Below, one piece after another: positions 25,838-33,818 of a stretch of DNA of 64,000 nt. Location of the stretch: NCBI GenBank assembly GCA_964495075.1, contig CAZBUJ010000004.1, positions 62,001-126,000 of the forward strand, given 5' to 3'. This DNA is from JAFGJQ01 sp964495075. GTDB taxonomy: Bacteria; Planctomycetota; Phycisphaerae; UBA1845. Both the position numbers and the translations under genes were made by a program. The notes beneath the pieces were generated by a model, which was given only the letters and a program-made list of their open reading frames with translations, had not been told where the DNA came from and ran no database searches. Numbering within the stretch: the stretch's first letter is position 1; each line of letters opens with the position of its first letter.

Positions 25838-28702
25838 ATGCATCGCCGTGACGCGACCCTGCGATTCTCGCTGCCGGCCGCCGTTCTCCTGGTCGCCCTG
25901 GTCGGATGCCGTCCCCCGACGCGGGACACCGCCCCGGATGACCGACATCGTGCCGAGGAACTCGCCCAGCGACCGCTTTACACCTTTGACGAGGCGGACG
26001 TTGATCTTTACCTGCGGATCGTTCGCGAGATCGAGCCGGACTTGCCGCGCCGTGTCGTTCACCTTGGGCGCAAGAACATCGGTCAGCCGTACGACATTTA
26101 CCTGCTCGGCGAGTTTCCGTACGAGTACATCGATCCCGAGCCGATCTACTGCCTGTCCCGCAGCGATTGCCTGGTCTTCTGCGAACACATGTTCGCCATG
26201 GCCCTCAGCGACGATTGGTGGACGTTTCTTCGCGCCCTCCAGCGGCTCCGGTACCGCGACGGCATCATCAGCATGCTCACCCGGAACCATTACACCATCG
26301 CCGACTGGGACACGAACAACGCTTACCTCTTCGAAGACGTGACGACTCGGCTCGGCGGTGGGGCGGCGAGCGTGCCACTGACACAGACCTGTCGCCGGGC
26401 GCGGTTCTTCGCCGAGTACGGCATCGGGCAGGACATTCCCGATCAGGAGGTCCGAGACGCCTATGTCCCCAAGCGGAACGTGCCGGCCGTGGCGGCCGAA
26501 CTGCGCGACGGCGACTTCGTCAATATCATTCGCGGCACCGAGAAGTCGCAGTACGCCGGTCACACCGGGCTGATCGCCATCGCGGGTGACGGGACCGTCA
26601 ACCTGCTCCACTCCGCGCAACCCTGCGTTCGTGAACAGCCGCTCGTCGACTACCTCATGAGCAGTGACCGATGCCTCGGCGTTAAGATCCTGCGGTTGCG
26701 GCCCGACGCGGAGCGGATCATGCAATCCGTGCTGGCCGCTTCGCCCGATGCAACGGAGGTGACGCCGGCAACGCTCCGGAAGGCACTGGCCCCCTCACCG
26801 GTGATGTCGACCGGGGCCCCGGACGGTTATACGACGGATTGGAAACGCGCAATGCACATGCAGGCCTACCGCTTGACCCACGACACGCCCGTTGACGCCG
26901 AACTACAGCAGACCCTCGAACATATCGACGAGGAGATCGGCGATCGGTTTCATATCCCGGCCGCCGACCGGGCGTTCGGCGTGCTCGACCTGACCGACTG
27001 CCGCCCGGCCATGATCCAGCCGGATGTCATGTTCTACGGTGCGAGCGTACCGAAGATCGCCGTCGTGCTCGCGTACTTCGAAACCCATCCGGATGCGGTC
27101 GACAACCTGGTGCCCGCCATCCGCCGCGAACTCGAGCTGATCATCAAGCGATCGAGCAACGAACTTGCTGCTCGCTATAGCCGGATGATCGGCCTGGAGA
27201 AGATCCAGGAGATCCTGCAGTCCGGGAAATACCGCTTGTACGACAAAGACAAGGGTGGCGGTATCTGGACGGGAAAGCACTACGGCATCGACGAACCCCG
27301 CACCGGTGATCCGGTGAACGGCTTGTCGCATGGTGTCACGATCCGGCAATGCCTGCGCTACTACCTCATGATGGAACAGGGCGAACTGGTGAACGCCCGC
27401 GTGTCCGGCCTGTTGAAGCGGATCTTCGCCGCGCCAAAGCTGGAGTTTCAGAACGACCGGTTCGTCCGCGGCCTGGGTGGACGCGACGTCACCATCCTCC
27501 GCAAGAGCGGATTGTGGCAGCAGTGGCACCTCGATACCGCCCGTGTCCAGCACGGCGACCGCCTCTACCTGCTGGCCGGGGCGGTCCACCATCCCGAAGG
27601 CGAGGCATACCTGGCCGACATGGCGGCAGCCGTGGATGACGCACTGTGCGGACCGCACGAAAAGGACCGGCCGTTCGCCCACAGGCTATGGCTCCACGAG
27701 AACGAGCGCGACTTCGAAGGCGGCGACTTTCGGCACGGCGTGTTGACGGATCGCGGCGTCGTGCTGGCGGGGGGCGGCGATGGGCCGGCGTACGTGTCAC
27801 CCGTGCTCGAGTCGGACTTGAAGTTCAACGAAGCGGTGCTTTCCTGGAACGTCGATGCGCCGTCGGGGAGCGGTTTCTGCGTGGAAGTGAGGGTCGGCCG
27901 CACCTTCCACGATTCCTGGTCGCCGTGGCTCTACGTCGGCCAGTGGGGCGACGCGGCACCGGCGGGAGAGGTGCGGACCAAGTGCGACGAGGGCTGGATC
28001 GACGTCGATTATTTCCGGTCCGACGAGCGCTACGACCGCCTCCAGTATCGGGTACGAGGGTTCGGCCTGGCCGACGGGGGACCCATGCGCATCGAACGCA
28101 TGGGCGTATGCCTGAGCGATACCACCGGCATCCCCACGGCACTGCCACGACCACGGCGAGAGGCGGCGGACATCGATCGCGGTGCCTGGCAGCGCCGGCT
28201 GCCCGTGCCGTTTCGTACGCAAAAGTCGGACAAGCCCAAGTACGCCGGCCAGATCTGCAGCCCGACCTCCGTCGCCATGGTCATGGAGTACCGGGGAGTG
28301 GACATCGCGACGGTGGACATCGCCGATTCCGCGTTCGACCGGCGCTACCGGATATTCGGCAGTTGGCCGGCCAACGTGCAGGCCGCGTACCGGGCCGGTG
28401 TGCCCGGTTACCTCGCCCGTTTCTCCGACTGGGACTCCGTGAAACGCATGATCGCCGCCGGCAACCCGCTCGTCATCTCCATCGTGGCCGGCCCCGGCGA
28501 ACTGCGCAATGCCCCCTACGATGACACCGATGGTCACCTCATCGTCCTCACCGGCTTCGACGCGGACGGGATGGTGACCGTCAACGATCCGGCCAGCACC
28601 GATCCCCGGAAAGGGCAGTACGCCTGCTGGCCCGAAGACCTCGAAACCGTCTGGATGCGCGCGAAAGGTGGAACGGCTTATGTGCTCTTGCCGCCGCAAT
28701 AA
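25838..28702 (+). CDS. Three-enzyme lipoprotein: DUF1460 amidase-like, class A beta-lactamase-like, C39-family peptidase
   Basis: 954 residues; ATG at 25838 with GGAGG five bases upstream. Lipoprotein signal LVALVGC, lipidated Cys24. Residues ~45-300 match the DUF1460 (PF07313) muramoyl-L-alanine amidase-like, NlpC-type fold: SRSDCLVF (Cys111 the likely nucleophile), RYRDG, RNHYTIADW and YAGHTGLI (His). Residues ~360-620 are a serine beta-lactamase fold with GASVPK (Ser403, Lys406) and SSN (439-441). After a sandwich domain, residues ~785-954 are a C39/papain-like peptidase with ICSPTSVAMV (Cys807), DGHLIVLTGF (His900) and VNDPAS. All three active-site sets look intact. The role is probably cleavage of peptidoglycan peptides in the periplasm. 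It overlaps the next gene by 23 bases, so the two proteins are made together. Confidence 0.82.
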   Translation: MHRRDATLRFSLPAAVLLVALVGCRPPTRDTAPDDRHRAEELAQRPLYTFDEADVDLYLRIVREIEPDLPRRVVHLGRKNIGQPYDIYLLGEFPYEYIDPEPIYCLSRSDCLVFCEHMFAMALSDDWWTFLRALQRLRYRDGIISMLTRNHYTIADWDTNNAYLFEDVTTRLGGGAASVPLTQTCRRARFFAEYGIGQDIPDQEVRDAYVPKRNVPAVAAELRDGDFVNIIRGTEKSQYAGHTGLIAIAGDGTVNLLHSAQPCVREQPLVDYLMSSDRCLGVKILRLRPDAERIMQSVLAASPDATEVTPATLRKALAPSPVMSTGAPDGYTTDWKRAMHMQAYRLTHDTPVDAELQQTLEHIDEEIGDRFHIPAADRAFGVLDLTDCRPAMIQPDVMFYGASVPKIAVVLAYFETHPDAVDNLVPAIRRELELIIKRSSNELAARYSRMIGLEKIQEILQSGKYRLYDKDKGGGIWTGKHYGIDEPRTGDPVNGLSHGVTIRQCLRYYLMMEQGELVNARVSGLLKRIFAAPKLEFQNDRFVRGLGGRDVTILRKSGLWQQWHLDTARVQHGDRLYLLAGAVHHPEGEAYLADMAAAVDDALCGPHEKDRPFAHRLWLHENERDFEGGDFRHGVLTDRGVVLAGGGDGPAYVSPVLESDLKFNEAVLSWNVDAPSGSGFCVEVRVGRTFHDSWSPWLYVGQWGDAAPAGEVRTKCDEGWIDVDYFRSDERYDRLQYRVRGFGLADGGPMRIERMGVCLSDTTGIPTALPRPRREAADIDRGAWQRRLPVPFRTQKSDKPKYAGQICSPTSVAMVMEYRGVDIATVDIADSAFDRRYRIFGSWPANVQAAYRAGVPGYLARFSDWDSVKRMIAAGNPLVISIVAGPGELRNAPYDDTDGHLIVLTGFDADGMVTVNDPASTDPRKGQYACWPEDLETVWMRAKGGTAYVLLPPQ

Positions 28703-31700
28703 GGCAGCGAACGGAACCGTGCGGGCGATCGCTCTCGGCGTGTGGGTCGCGGGACTCGTCGGTTGCGCTTCGCCGCGACCGGAGGTCGACACGACGGGTC
28801 AGTCCTTTACCGACGACCCGCTGGTGGACCTGGCCGAGTTCGATCCGCGCATCGTCATCGACATCCGCTACGCCACTTCGGACAACTTTGTCGGCAGACC
28901 ACTCTATCCCGACGACCGCTGCCTGCTCCGCCGATCGACCGCCCGGGCCCTCAGCCGCGTGCAGGACCGGCTGGCGAGGCGGGGGCTCGGGCTGAAGGTT
29001 TACGACGGCTTCCGGCCGCTCGCCGTGCAGCGACAGATGTGGGCGATCATGCCGGACGCCCGATACGTGGCCGACCCGGCGACCGGCTCCCGCCACAACC
29101 GGGGGGCCGCCGTCGACGTGACGCTGGTCGACCGCCGGGGCCGCGAACTGGACATGCCCACGGCGTACGACGACTTCACCGAGGCTGCCCACCGTGACTA
29201 CACCGGCGGCACCGAAGCGGCTCGGGGGCATCGCGACCTGCTCGCCGCGGTCATGGCCGCCGAGGGCTTCACCGGCCTGCCCACGGAATGGTGGCACTTC
29301 GACGGGCCGGGATGGGAAGCGATTCCGCTGCTCGACATCCCGTGGCCCGCGACGCCGGTCGCCAGGACCGATCCGGCCGATCGGCTGAGTGACGCGCGAC
29401 AGGCCATGCAAGCCGGGCGGTTCACGGAGGCGGAGGAGATCCTGCGACCGGCGCTGCGTGACCCGGACGGCCCGGTGGTGGACGAGCCGGCCGTGCTGCT
29501 CGAGATCATGCGCCGTATGCGCCTGGACTACAACCTGTCATCCGACGCCATGCTCGCCAAGCTGCGGACCACCCTTCCCGACGTGGCGGCCGACGACGTG
29601 ACGCGATGGCGTGAGCAGGGCGTTCTTCAGCACCGCGTAATCGATGGCGAGGTGCGCTACTTCAATCGCGAGCCGAGCAACCTCTTCCGCTTCTGCGCGG
29701 AGGCCCGCCAACGACGCGAAGTCAGTCGAGAGCCGGACCGGGCAGGATGGAAGTTCGACCTGCCCGCCCACCTCGCGCGCCTCCTGGCGTCGGCCGGCAA
29801 GGGCGACGATCCGGAAGTTTGTCCCGTCAAGCACCATGTCACCTACCGCCTGGCGGTGAAACCGAACCACCCGTGCGTGAAGTCAGGTGCGAAGGTCCGC
29901 TGCTGGCTCCCGTGTCCGCAGGGGTACCGCCAGCAGAGGGACGTGCGGCTGATCAAGACCGAGCCGGAAGGTGGCGTCATCGCGCCCAACGGCCACCCGC
30001 AGCGAACCATCTACTTCGAGCACACCATCACGGACCCGAAGACGCCGCTTGCCTTTCAGGCGGAGTTCGAGTTCGTCACCAGCGCCTACTGCCCCCGACT
30101 CGACCTGGACAAAGTCGAGCCCTACGACCGCTCGGCGGGTCTCTACAAGGAATACACCGCCGAGCGGGCCCCGCACATCGTGTTTACGCCGGCGATCCGG
30201 CAAGTGGTGGCCGACGTCGGCGGCGATGAGCCCAACCCGCTCGCCCGCGCCCGCAAGCTCTTCCACTGGATGGACGGTTCGATCCGCTACTGCGCCGAGA
30301 TGGAGTACAGCACGATTCCGTCCATCGCCGCGAAGGCCATCGAGACGCGGCGCGGCGACTGCGGCGTTCAGGGCCTCCTCTTCATCACGCTCTGTCGGGC
30401 GGCCGGCGTGCCGGCCAGGTGGCAGTCGGGGTGGGAGTCCAAACCCAACGGATGGAACATGCACGACTGGGCGGAGTTCTACGTCGAACCGTGGGGATGG
30501 CTGCCGGCCGACCCGTCGTACGGCCTGCAGGATCACCCGGACCCGCGGGTGCGCGAGTTCTACTGCGGCCATCTCGATGCCTACCGCATGATCGTGAACC
30601 TCGACTACGCCCGCGAATTGTCCCCGCCGAAGACCAGCTTCCGCAGCGAGCCGAACGATTTCCAGCGCGGCGAAATCGAGATCGACGGCCACAACCTCTA
30701 CTTCAACGAGTGGGAGTGGACGTTCCGCGTGCGCACCGTGCCCCTTACCCGCGACCGCGTCGCGCTCGAGGAAGCCCTCGATGCCGTCGTGCCCGACGCG
30801 CTCGTCGACGGCAAGATGTCCGGAGCCGTGATCCTGGTCGGCCGCCAAGTCGAGGACGGCTACGAAACGTGGGAGAAGGCGTACGGCTACAAGCAGACGC
30901 AGCCCACACCGATCCCCATGACAACCGACGCGATCTTCGACCTGGCGTCCATGACCAAGCCCATCGCCACCGGCACCTGCCTCATGATCCTCGCCGACCA
31001 GGGCAAACTGAAGACCGACGATCCCGTCGCCAACTACCTGCCCGAATTCGCCGAAGGTAAGAAGAGTGCGGTTACCATCGGTCAACTGATGACACACATG
31101 TCCGGCGAGAGGCCCTACGTTCACGCCAGCGAGCAGAAAGAACTCAAGGAGCAAGCCGGCTTCCCGTGCCGCGAGGCGATCCGAGAGTACATCCGGGAGC
31201 TGCCACTGCTGCGGGCGCCGGGCGAGGCACTGCAGTACAGTTGTCTCAACGCCATCCTTGGCGCCGAGATCGTGCGCACGATCACCGGCGACGAGCACGA
31301 CGTGTTTGCCCGCGAGCACATCTTCCAACCGCTCGGCATGCGTGACACCGGCTTCACGCCCCCTGAGTCCCTCAACCATCGCCTGGTGCCGACCACCCGT
31401 GCCGCGTACGGACGAGGGGAGGGCGGATTCCTGCTCGGGCAGGTGCACGATCCGATCGCGGCGATGCAGGGCGGCATCTCCGGAAACGCAGGGTTGTTCA
31501 GCACCGCGGCCGACCTTTCGCGTTTCGCACAGATGATGCTCAACCGCGGCTCACGCGACGGTGTGCAGATTCTCAAGCCGCGCACCGTGCACCGTATGAC
31601 CAGCACGCAGAACCCGGGGGCGCGGAACACCAAAGGCGAAATCGACCGGCGCGGACTCCTCTGGGACGTCTACCAGCCCGAGCCCGGTGACCGCGGGATG

Positions 31701-31913
31701 GACGCTGTTTACGCGTATGGCCACACCGGGTATACCGGAACTGCTATCCGCATCTATCCGGAGCACGGCCTCTATATCATCGCGCTGGCCAACCGCGTTC
31801 ATCCGGACGACCGCGGCTCGGTCAGCGCGTTTCGGCGAATCGTATGGCGCACCGTGGGTGAAGCTCTGCTGGGTATTGATGATTCGTATGCGTTCCCCGC
31901 TTGCCCGAAATGA
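28680..31913 (+). CDS. Three-enzyme lipoprotein: VanX-type D-Ala-D-Ala dipeptidase, transglutaminase-like, class C beta-lactamase-like
   Basis: 1077 residues from the ATG at 28680 (AAGGTGG upstream; GTG at 28668 is an alternative). Lipoprotein signal AGLVGC, Cys29. Residues ~40-225 are a VanX/DdpX D,D-dipeptidase with YDGFRP (Arg112), SRHNRGAAVD (His139, Asp146) and EWWH (Glu203, His206), the full zinc and catalytic set. Residues ~230-370 are helical. Residues ~375-680 include a transglutaminase-like core: RRGDCGVQ (Cys561), MHDWAEF (His595), ADPSYG (Asp611). Residues ~695-1060 are a serine hydrolase of the class C beta-lactamase/D,D-peptidase fold: SMTK (Ser757, Lys760), Tyr853 and HTG (1015-1017). 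No vanH or vanA is nearby, so peptidoglycan peptide salvage is more likely than glycopeptide resistance. Confidence 0.82.
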   Translation: MCSCRRNKAANGTVRAIALGVWVAGLVGCASPRPEVDTTGQSFTDDPLVDLAEFDPRIVIDIRYATSDNFVGRPLYPDDRCLLRRSTARALSRVQDRLARRGLGLKVYDGFRPLAVQRQMWAIMPDARYVADPATGSRHNRGAAVDVTLVDRRGRELDMPTAYDDFTEAAHRDYTGGTEAARGHRDLLAAVMAAEGFTGLPTEWWHFDGPGWEAIPLLDIPWPATPVARTDPADRLSDARQAMQAGRFTEAEEILRPALRDPDGPVVDEPAVLLEIMRRMRLDYNLSSDAMLAKLRTTLPDVAADDVTRWREQGVLQHRVIDGEVRYFNREPSNLFRFCAEARQRREVSREPDRAGWKFDLPAHLARLLASAGKGDDPEVCPVKHHVTYRLAVKPNHPCVKSGAKVRCWLPCPQGYRQQRDVRLIKTEPEGGVIAPNGHPQRTIYFEHTITDPKTPLAFQAEFEFVTSAYCPRLDLDKVEPYDRSAGLYKEYTAERAPHIVFTPAIRQVVADVGGDEPNPLARARKLFHWMDGSIRYCAEMEYSTIPSIAAKAIETRRGDCGVQGLLFITLCRAAGVPARWQSGWESKPNGWNMHDWAEFYVEPWGWLPADPSYGLQDHPDPRVREFYCGHLDAYRMIVNLDYARELSPPKTSFRSEPNDFQRGEIEIDGHNLYFNEWEWTFRVRTVPLTRDRVALEEALDAVVPDALVDGKMSGAVILVGRQVEDGYETWEKAYGYKQTQPTPIPMTTDAIFDLASMTKPIATGTCLMILADQGKLKTDDPVANYLPEFAEGKKSAVTIGQLMTHMSGERPYVHASEQKELKEQAGFPCREAIREYIRELPLLRAPGEALQYSCLNAILGAEIVRTITGDEHDVFAREHIFQPLGMRDTGFTPPESLNHRLVPTTRAAYGRGEGGFLLGQVHDPIAAMQGGISGNAGLFSTAADLSRFAQMMLNRGSRDGVQILKPRTVHRMTSTQNPGARNTKGEIDRRGLLWDVYQPEPGDRGMDAVYAYGHTGYTGTAIRIYPEHGLYIIALANRVHPDDRGSVSAFRRIVWRTVGEALLGIDDSYAFPACPK

Positions 31914-31918
31914 TCCCG

Positions 31919-33643
31919 CTACGGCGAGCCCGTGAACGAATGTTGGAAGGCCGCGACGTCGGCAAGGTCCACGTCGCGGTCGCCGTCCGAATCGCCGGCC
32001 ACGCAGAAATGGCCCGCCGGGAATGAAAACTCGGGTCCGACGCAACAGAACGTGAACCCGTCCAGGTCGTCGAAGTCCACGTCGCCGTCCACGTCCATGT
32101 CACCAGGCAGCGACGGCCCGCCCAGCATCACGTTGCGCTGTCGGATGTCGCCGGGCACGACAAGCACGTTGATGGCCCGGCGCAGGTCGTACCCGGCCGC
32201 GGTGACTTCGACGTCGTACGCACGGCCCGCGCCGGCCGCCGGGATCAGCGTGGCCGTGTAGTAGCCGTTGCCGTCCGTCCGCACCACGTCCATGCCGCCT
32301 ACGCGAACTTCGGCGTCGTCGATCGGCGCGCCGGTGCTGTAGTCGGTGATCTGTCCCCATAACGTGCCCTCGACCGCGGTGGCCGGATCACGCCAGGGCA
32401 TCACCGGCATCGGTGCCGGCTCCGAGAAGCTGTGCTGGGCGATGTACGGATACCAGTCGGCGTAGTCTGAGAAATCGTAACCCGTGCCGGTATACGAGTA
32501 AGTGCAAACGCCGTGGGCGCCGTGGTCGAAGGCGTACTCGATTTGCGTTACGCTGTCGTCGGAGTAGTTGACGAAGGTACCGACGCCAATGTACGTGTGC
32601 CGATCGTACGCCCAGCCGACGCTATGGTCGACCCACGCCCGATAGGTGTCCGGGGCGTGATACTCGGCGAAGTAGGCCATCGGGATCGTTGCGTCCAGGT
32701 AGCCCATCCGTGCCCAGTACTCCCAGTTGCAGAACAACTCCCGATACGGGCGTGTTTCCGTAAAGTCCGAGGCGGCCGGATAACTCGTGATCAGAGCCGC
32801 CGTGTGACGCAGCGGCTGACGCGGATTCTCCGTGATGCGCGGGATCTCGAAGCGCGCCCGCCGTACGACTTCGGTGACCGTGCGGCGACGGAAGTCTGAC
32901 CAGTCTTCGTCAATCGTCGACGGAACGTCGCTCGACCCGGTAATGCGCTGGTACCGCCGCAACGTGGAACCCTCGTATTCCATCGTCGTGGGATAGCCGG
33001 CGTTACGGTTGGTGTAGCGGATGTAGTCCCAGTGGATGCCGTCGATCTCGTAATCCGTGCACAGCTCGACCACGATCGACATGAGGTAGTCCTGGACGTC
33101 GGGCGAGCCAGGATCGAGCAGATAGTATCCCGACACCGGCACCGGGCCCTGGTCCATGTAATCGTCGGTGACCGTCAACCACTCCGCATGCCCGGCCAGC
33201 AACGAGTTGCCGGAGGGTGGCCACACTTCGCAGACGCGAAACGGCACCAGCCAGCAGTGGACTTCCACGCCGACGGCGTGGGCCTGCTCGACGAGGTACG
33301 CCAGCGGGTCGAAATCGGCATCGGTTTCCGCCGCCCACGGGATGATATCGGAATGCCAGTACGCCCCGTGACCGTTGCCCTCGTCGTCTTGATACGCGAG
33401 TACTTCCGCCACGATCGCGTTATAGCGGCCGGTCGCCGTCCGGCCGACCAAGTCGTCAATCTGACCGCGGCTCTTGAGGCCTTCGTCGAACGCGTTGACC
33501 CAGACGCCACGAAACGCCGGGTCGGCATCCCGGGCCGGGCCGGGCTCACCCGCGCGAGCCGTGGCGACCGCGGTGACCAGACTTATCGCGATCAACGACG
33601 GGCAACAGGCCGCATAGGCGCGGCGGGGCAGCGAAAGCGTCAT
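31919..33643 (-). CDS. GHL10-type glycoside hydrolase paralogue, short form with dockerin-like tail
   Basis: 574 residues from the ATG at 33643 (GGAGG about 10 bases upstream). Signal peptide to about residue 32. Unlike its paralogues it has no golvesin-like domain: the barrel starts at once (FRGVWVNAFDEGLKSRGQIDDL). Conserved blocks are YNAIVAEVLAYQD, GAYWHSDIIP, VEVHCWLVPFRV, LDPGSPDVQDYLMSIV and EIDGIHWDYIRY. A carboxypeptidase-regulatory sandwich (GTLWGQITDYSTGAPIDDAEV) and two Ca loops (GDMDVDGDVDFDDLDGF, GDSDGDRDVDLADVAAF) follow. Its stop codon is five bases from that of the VanX fusion gene. A clear promoter is present at 33729-33758. Confidence 0.85.
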   Translation of the reverse strand: MTLSLPRRAYAACCPSLIAISLVTAVATARAGEPGPARDADPAFRGVWVNAFDEGLKSRGQIDDLVGRTATGRYNAIVAEVLAYQDDEGNGHGAYWHSDIIPWAAETDADFDPLAYLVEQAHAVGVEVHCWLVPFRVCEVWPPSGNSLLAGHAEWLTVTDDYMDQGPVPVSGYYLLDPGSPDVQDYLMSIVVELCTDYEIDGIHWDYIRYTNRNAGYPTTMEYEGSTLRRYQRITGSSDVPSTIDEDWSDFRRRTVTEVVRRARFEIPRITENPRQPLRHTAALITSYPAASDFTETRPYRELFCNWEYWARMGYLDATIPMAYFAEYHAPDTYRAWVDHSVGWAYDRHTYIGVGTFVNYSDDSVTQIEYAFDHGAHGVCTYSYTGTGYDFSDYADWYPYIAQHSFSEPAPMPVMPWRDPATAVEGTLWGQITDYSTGAPIDDAEVRVGGMDVVRTDGNGYYTATLIPAAGAGRAYDVEVTAAGYDLRRAINVLVVPGDIRQRNVMLGGPSLPGDMDVDGDVDFDDLDGFTFCCVGPEFSFPAGHFCVAGDSDGDRDVDLADVAAFQHSFTGSP

Positions 33644-33728
33644 GTCGTATTCACCTCCGGAACGTTGTCCCGTGGCAGAGCAAGAGCGCGAACGCACTCA
33701 CCGACGGTGCTCCTACCCTCCACGGGCC

Positions 33729-33758
33729 ATTGTATCTTCTCGGGTCGCGCTCATTCAA
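33729..33758 (-). promoter_or_regulatory. Candidate sigma70-type promoter of the short GHL10 paralogue
   Basis: On the minus strand TTGAAT (33753-33758) and TACAAT (33729-33734) are separated by 18 bases, 85 bases upstream of the ATG at 33643. Confidence 0.55.
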
Positions 33759-33818
33759 CCGCGTTGGCCGTCGCCTCACGAGGCGGGTCCCGCCCAGGCC
33801 GTCGTCCGACCGATGTGG

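Noticed and set aside
26940..27700. Beta-lactamase-like domains as antibiotic resistance genes
   Set aside because: They are inner domains of very large lipoproteins with other peptidoglycan-type enzymes; peptidase or esterase activity fits better, and no resistance context is seen.
28680..29320. VanX domain as part of a vancomycin resistance cluster
   Set aside because: No vanH, vanA-type ligase or vanRS pair is adjacent, and the domain is fused to other hydrolases; a salvage role is more likely.
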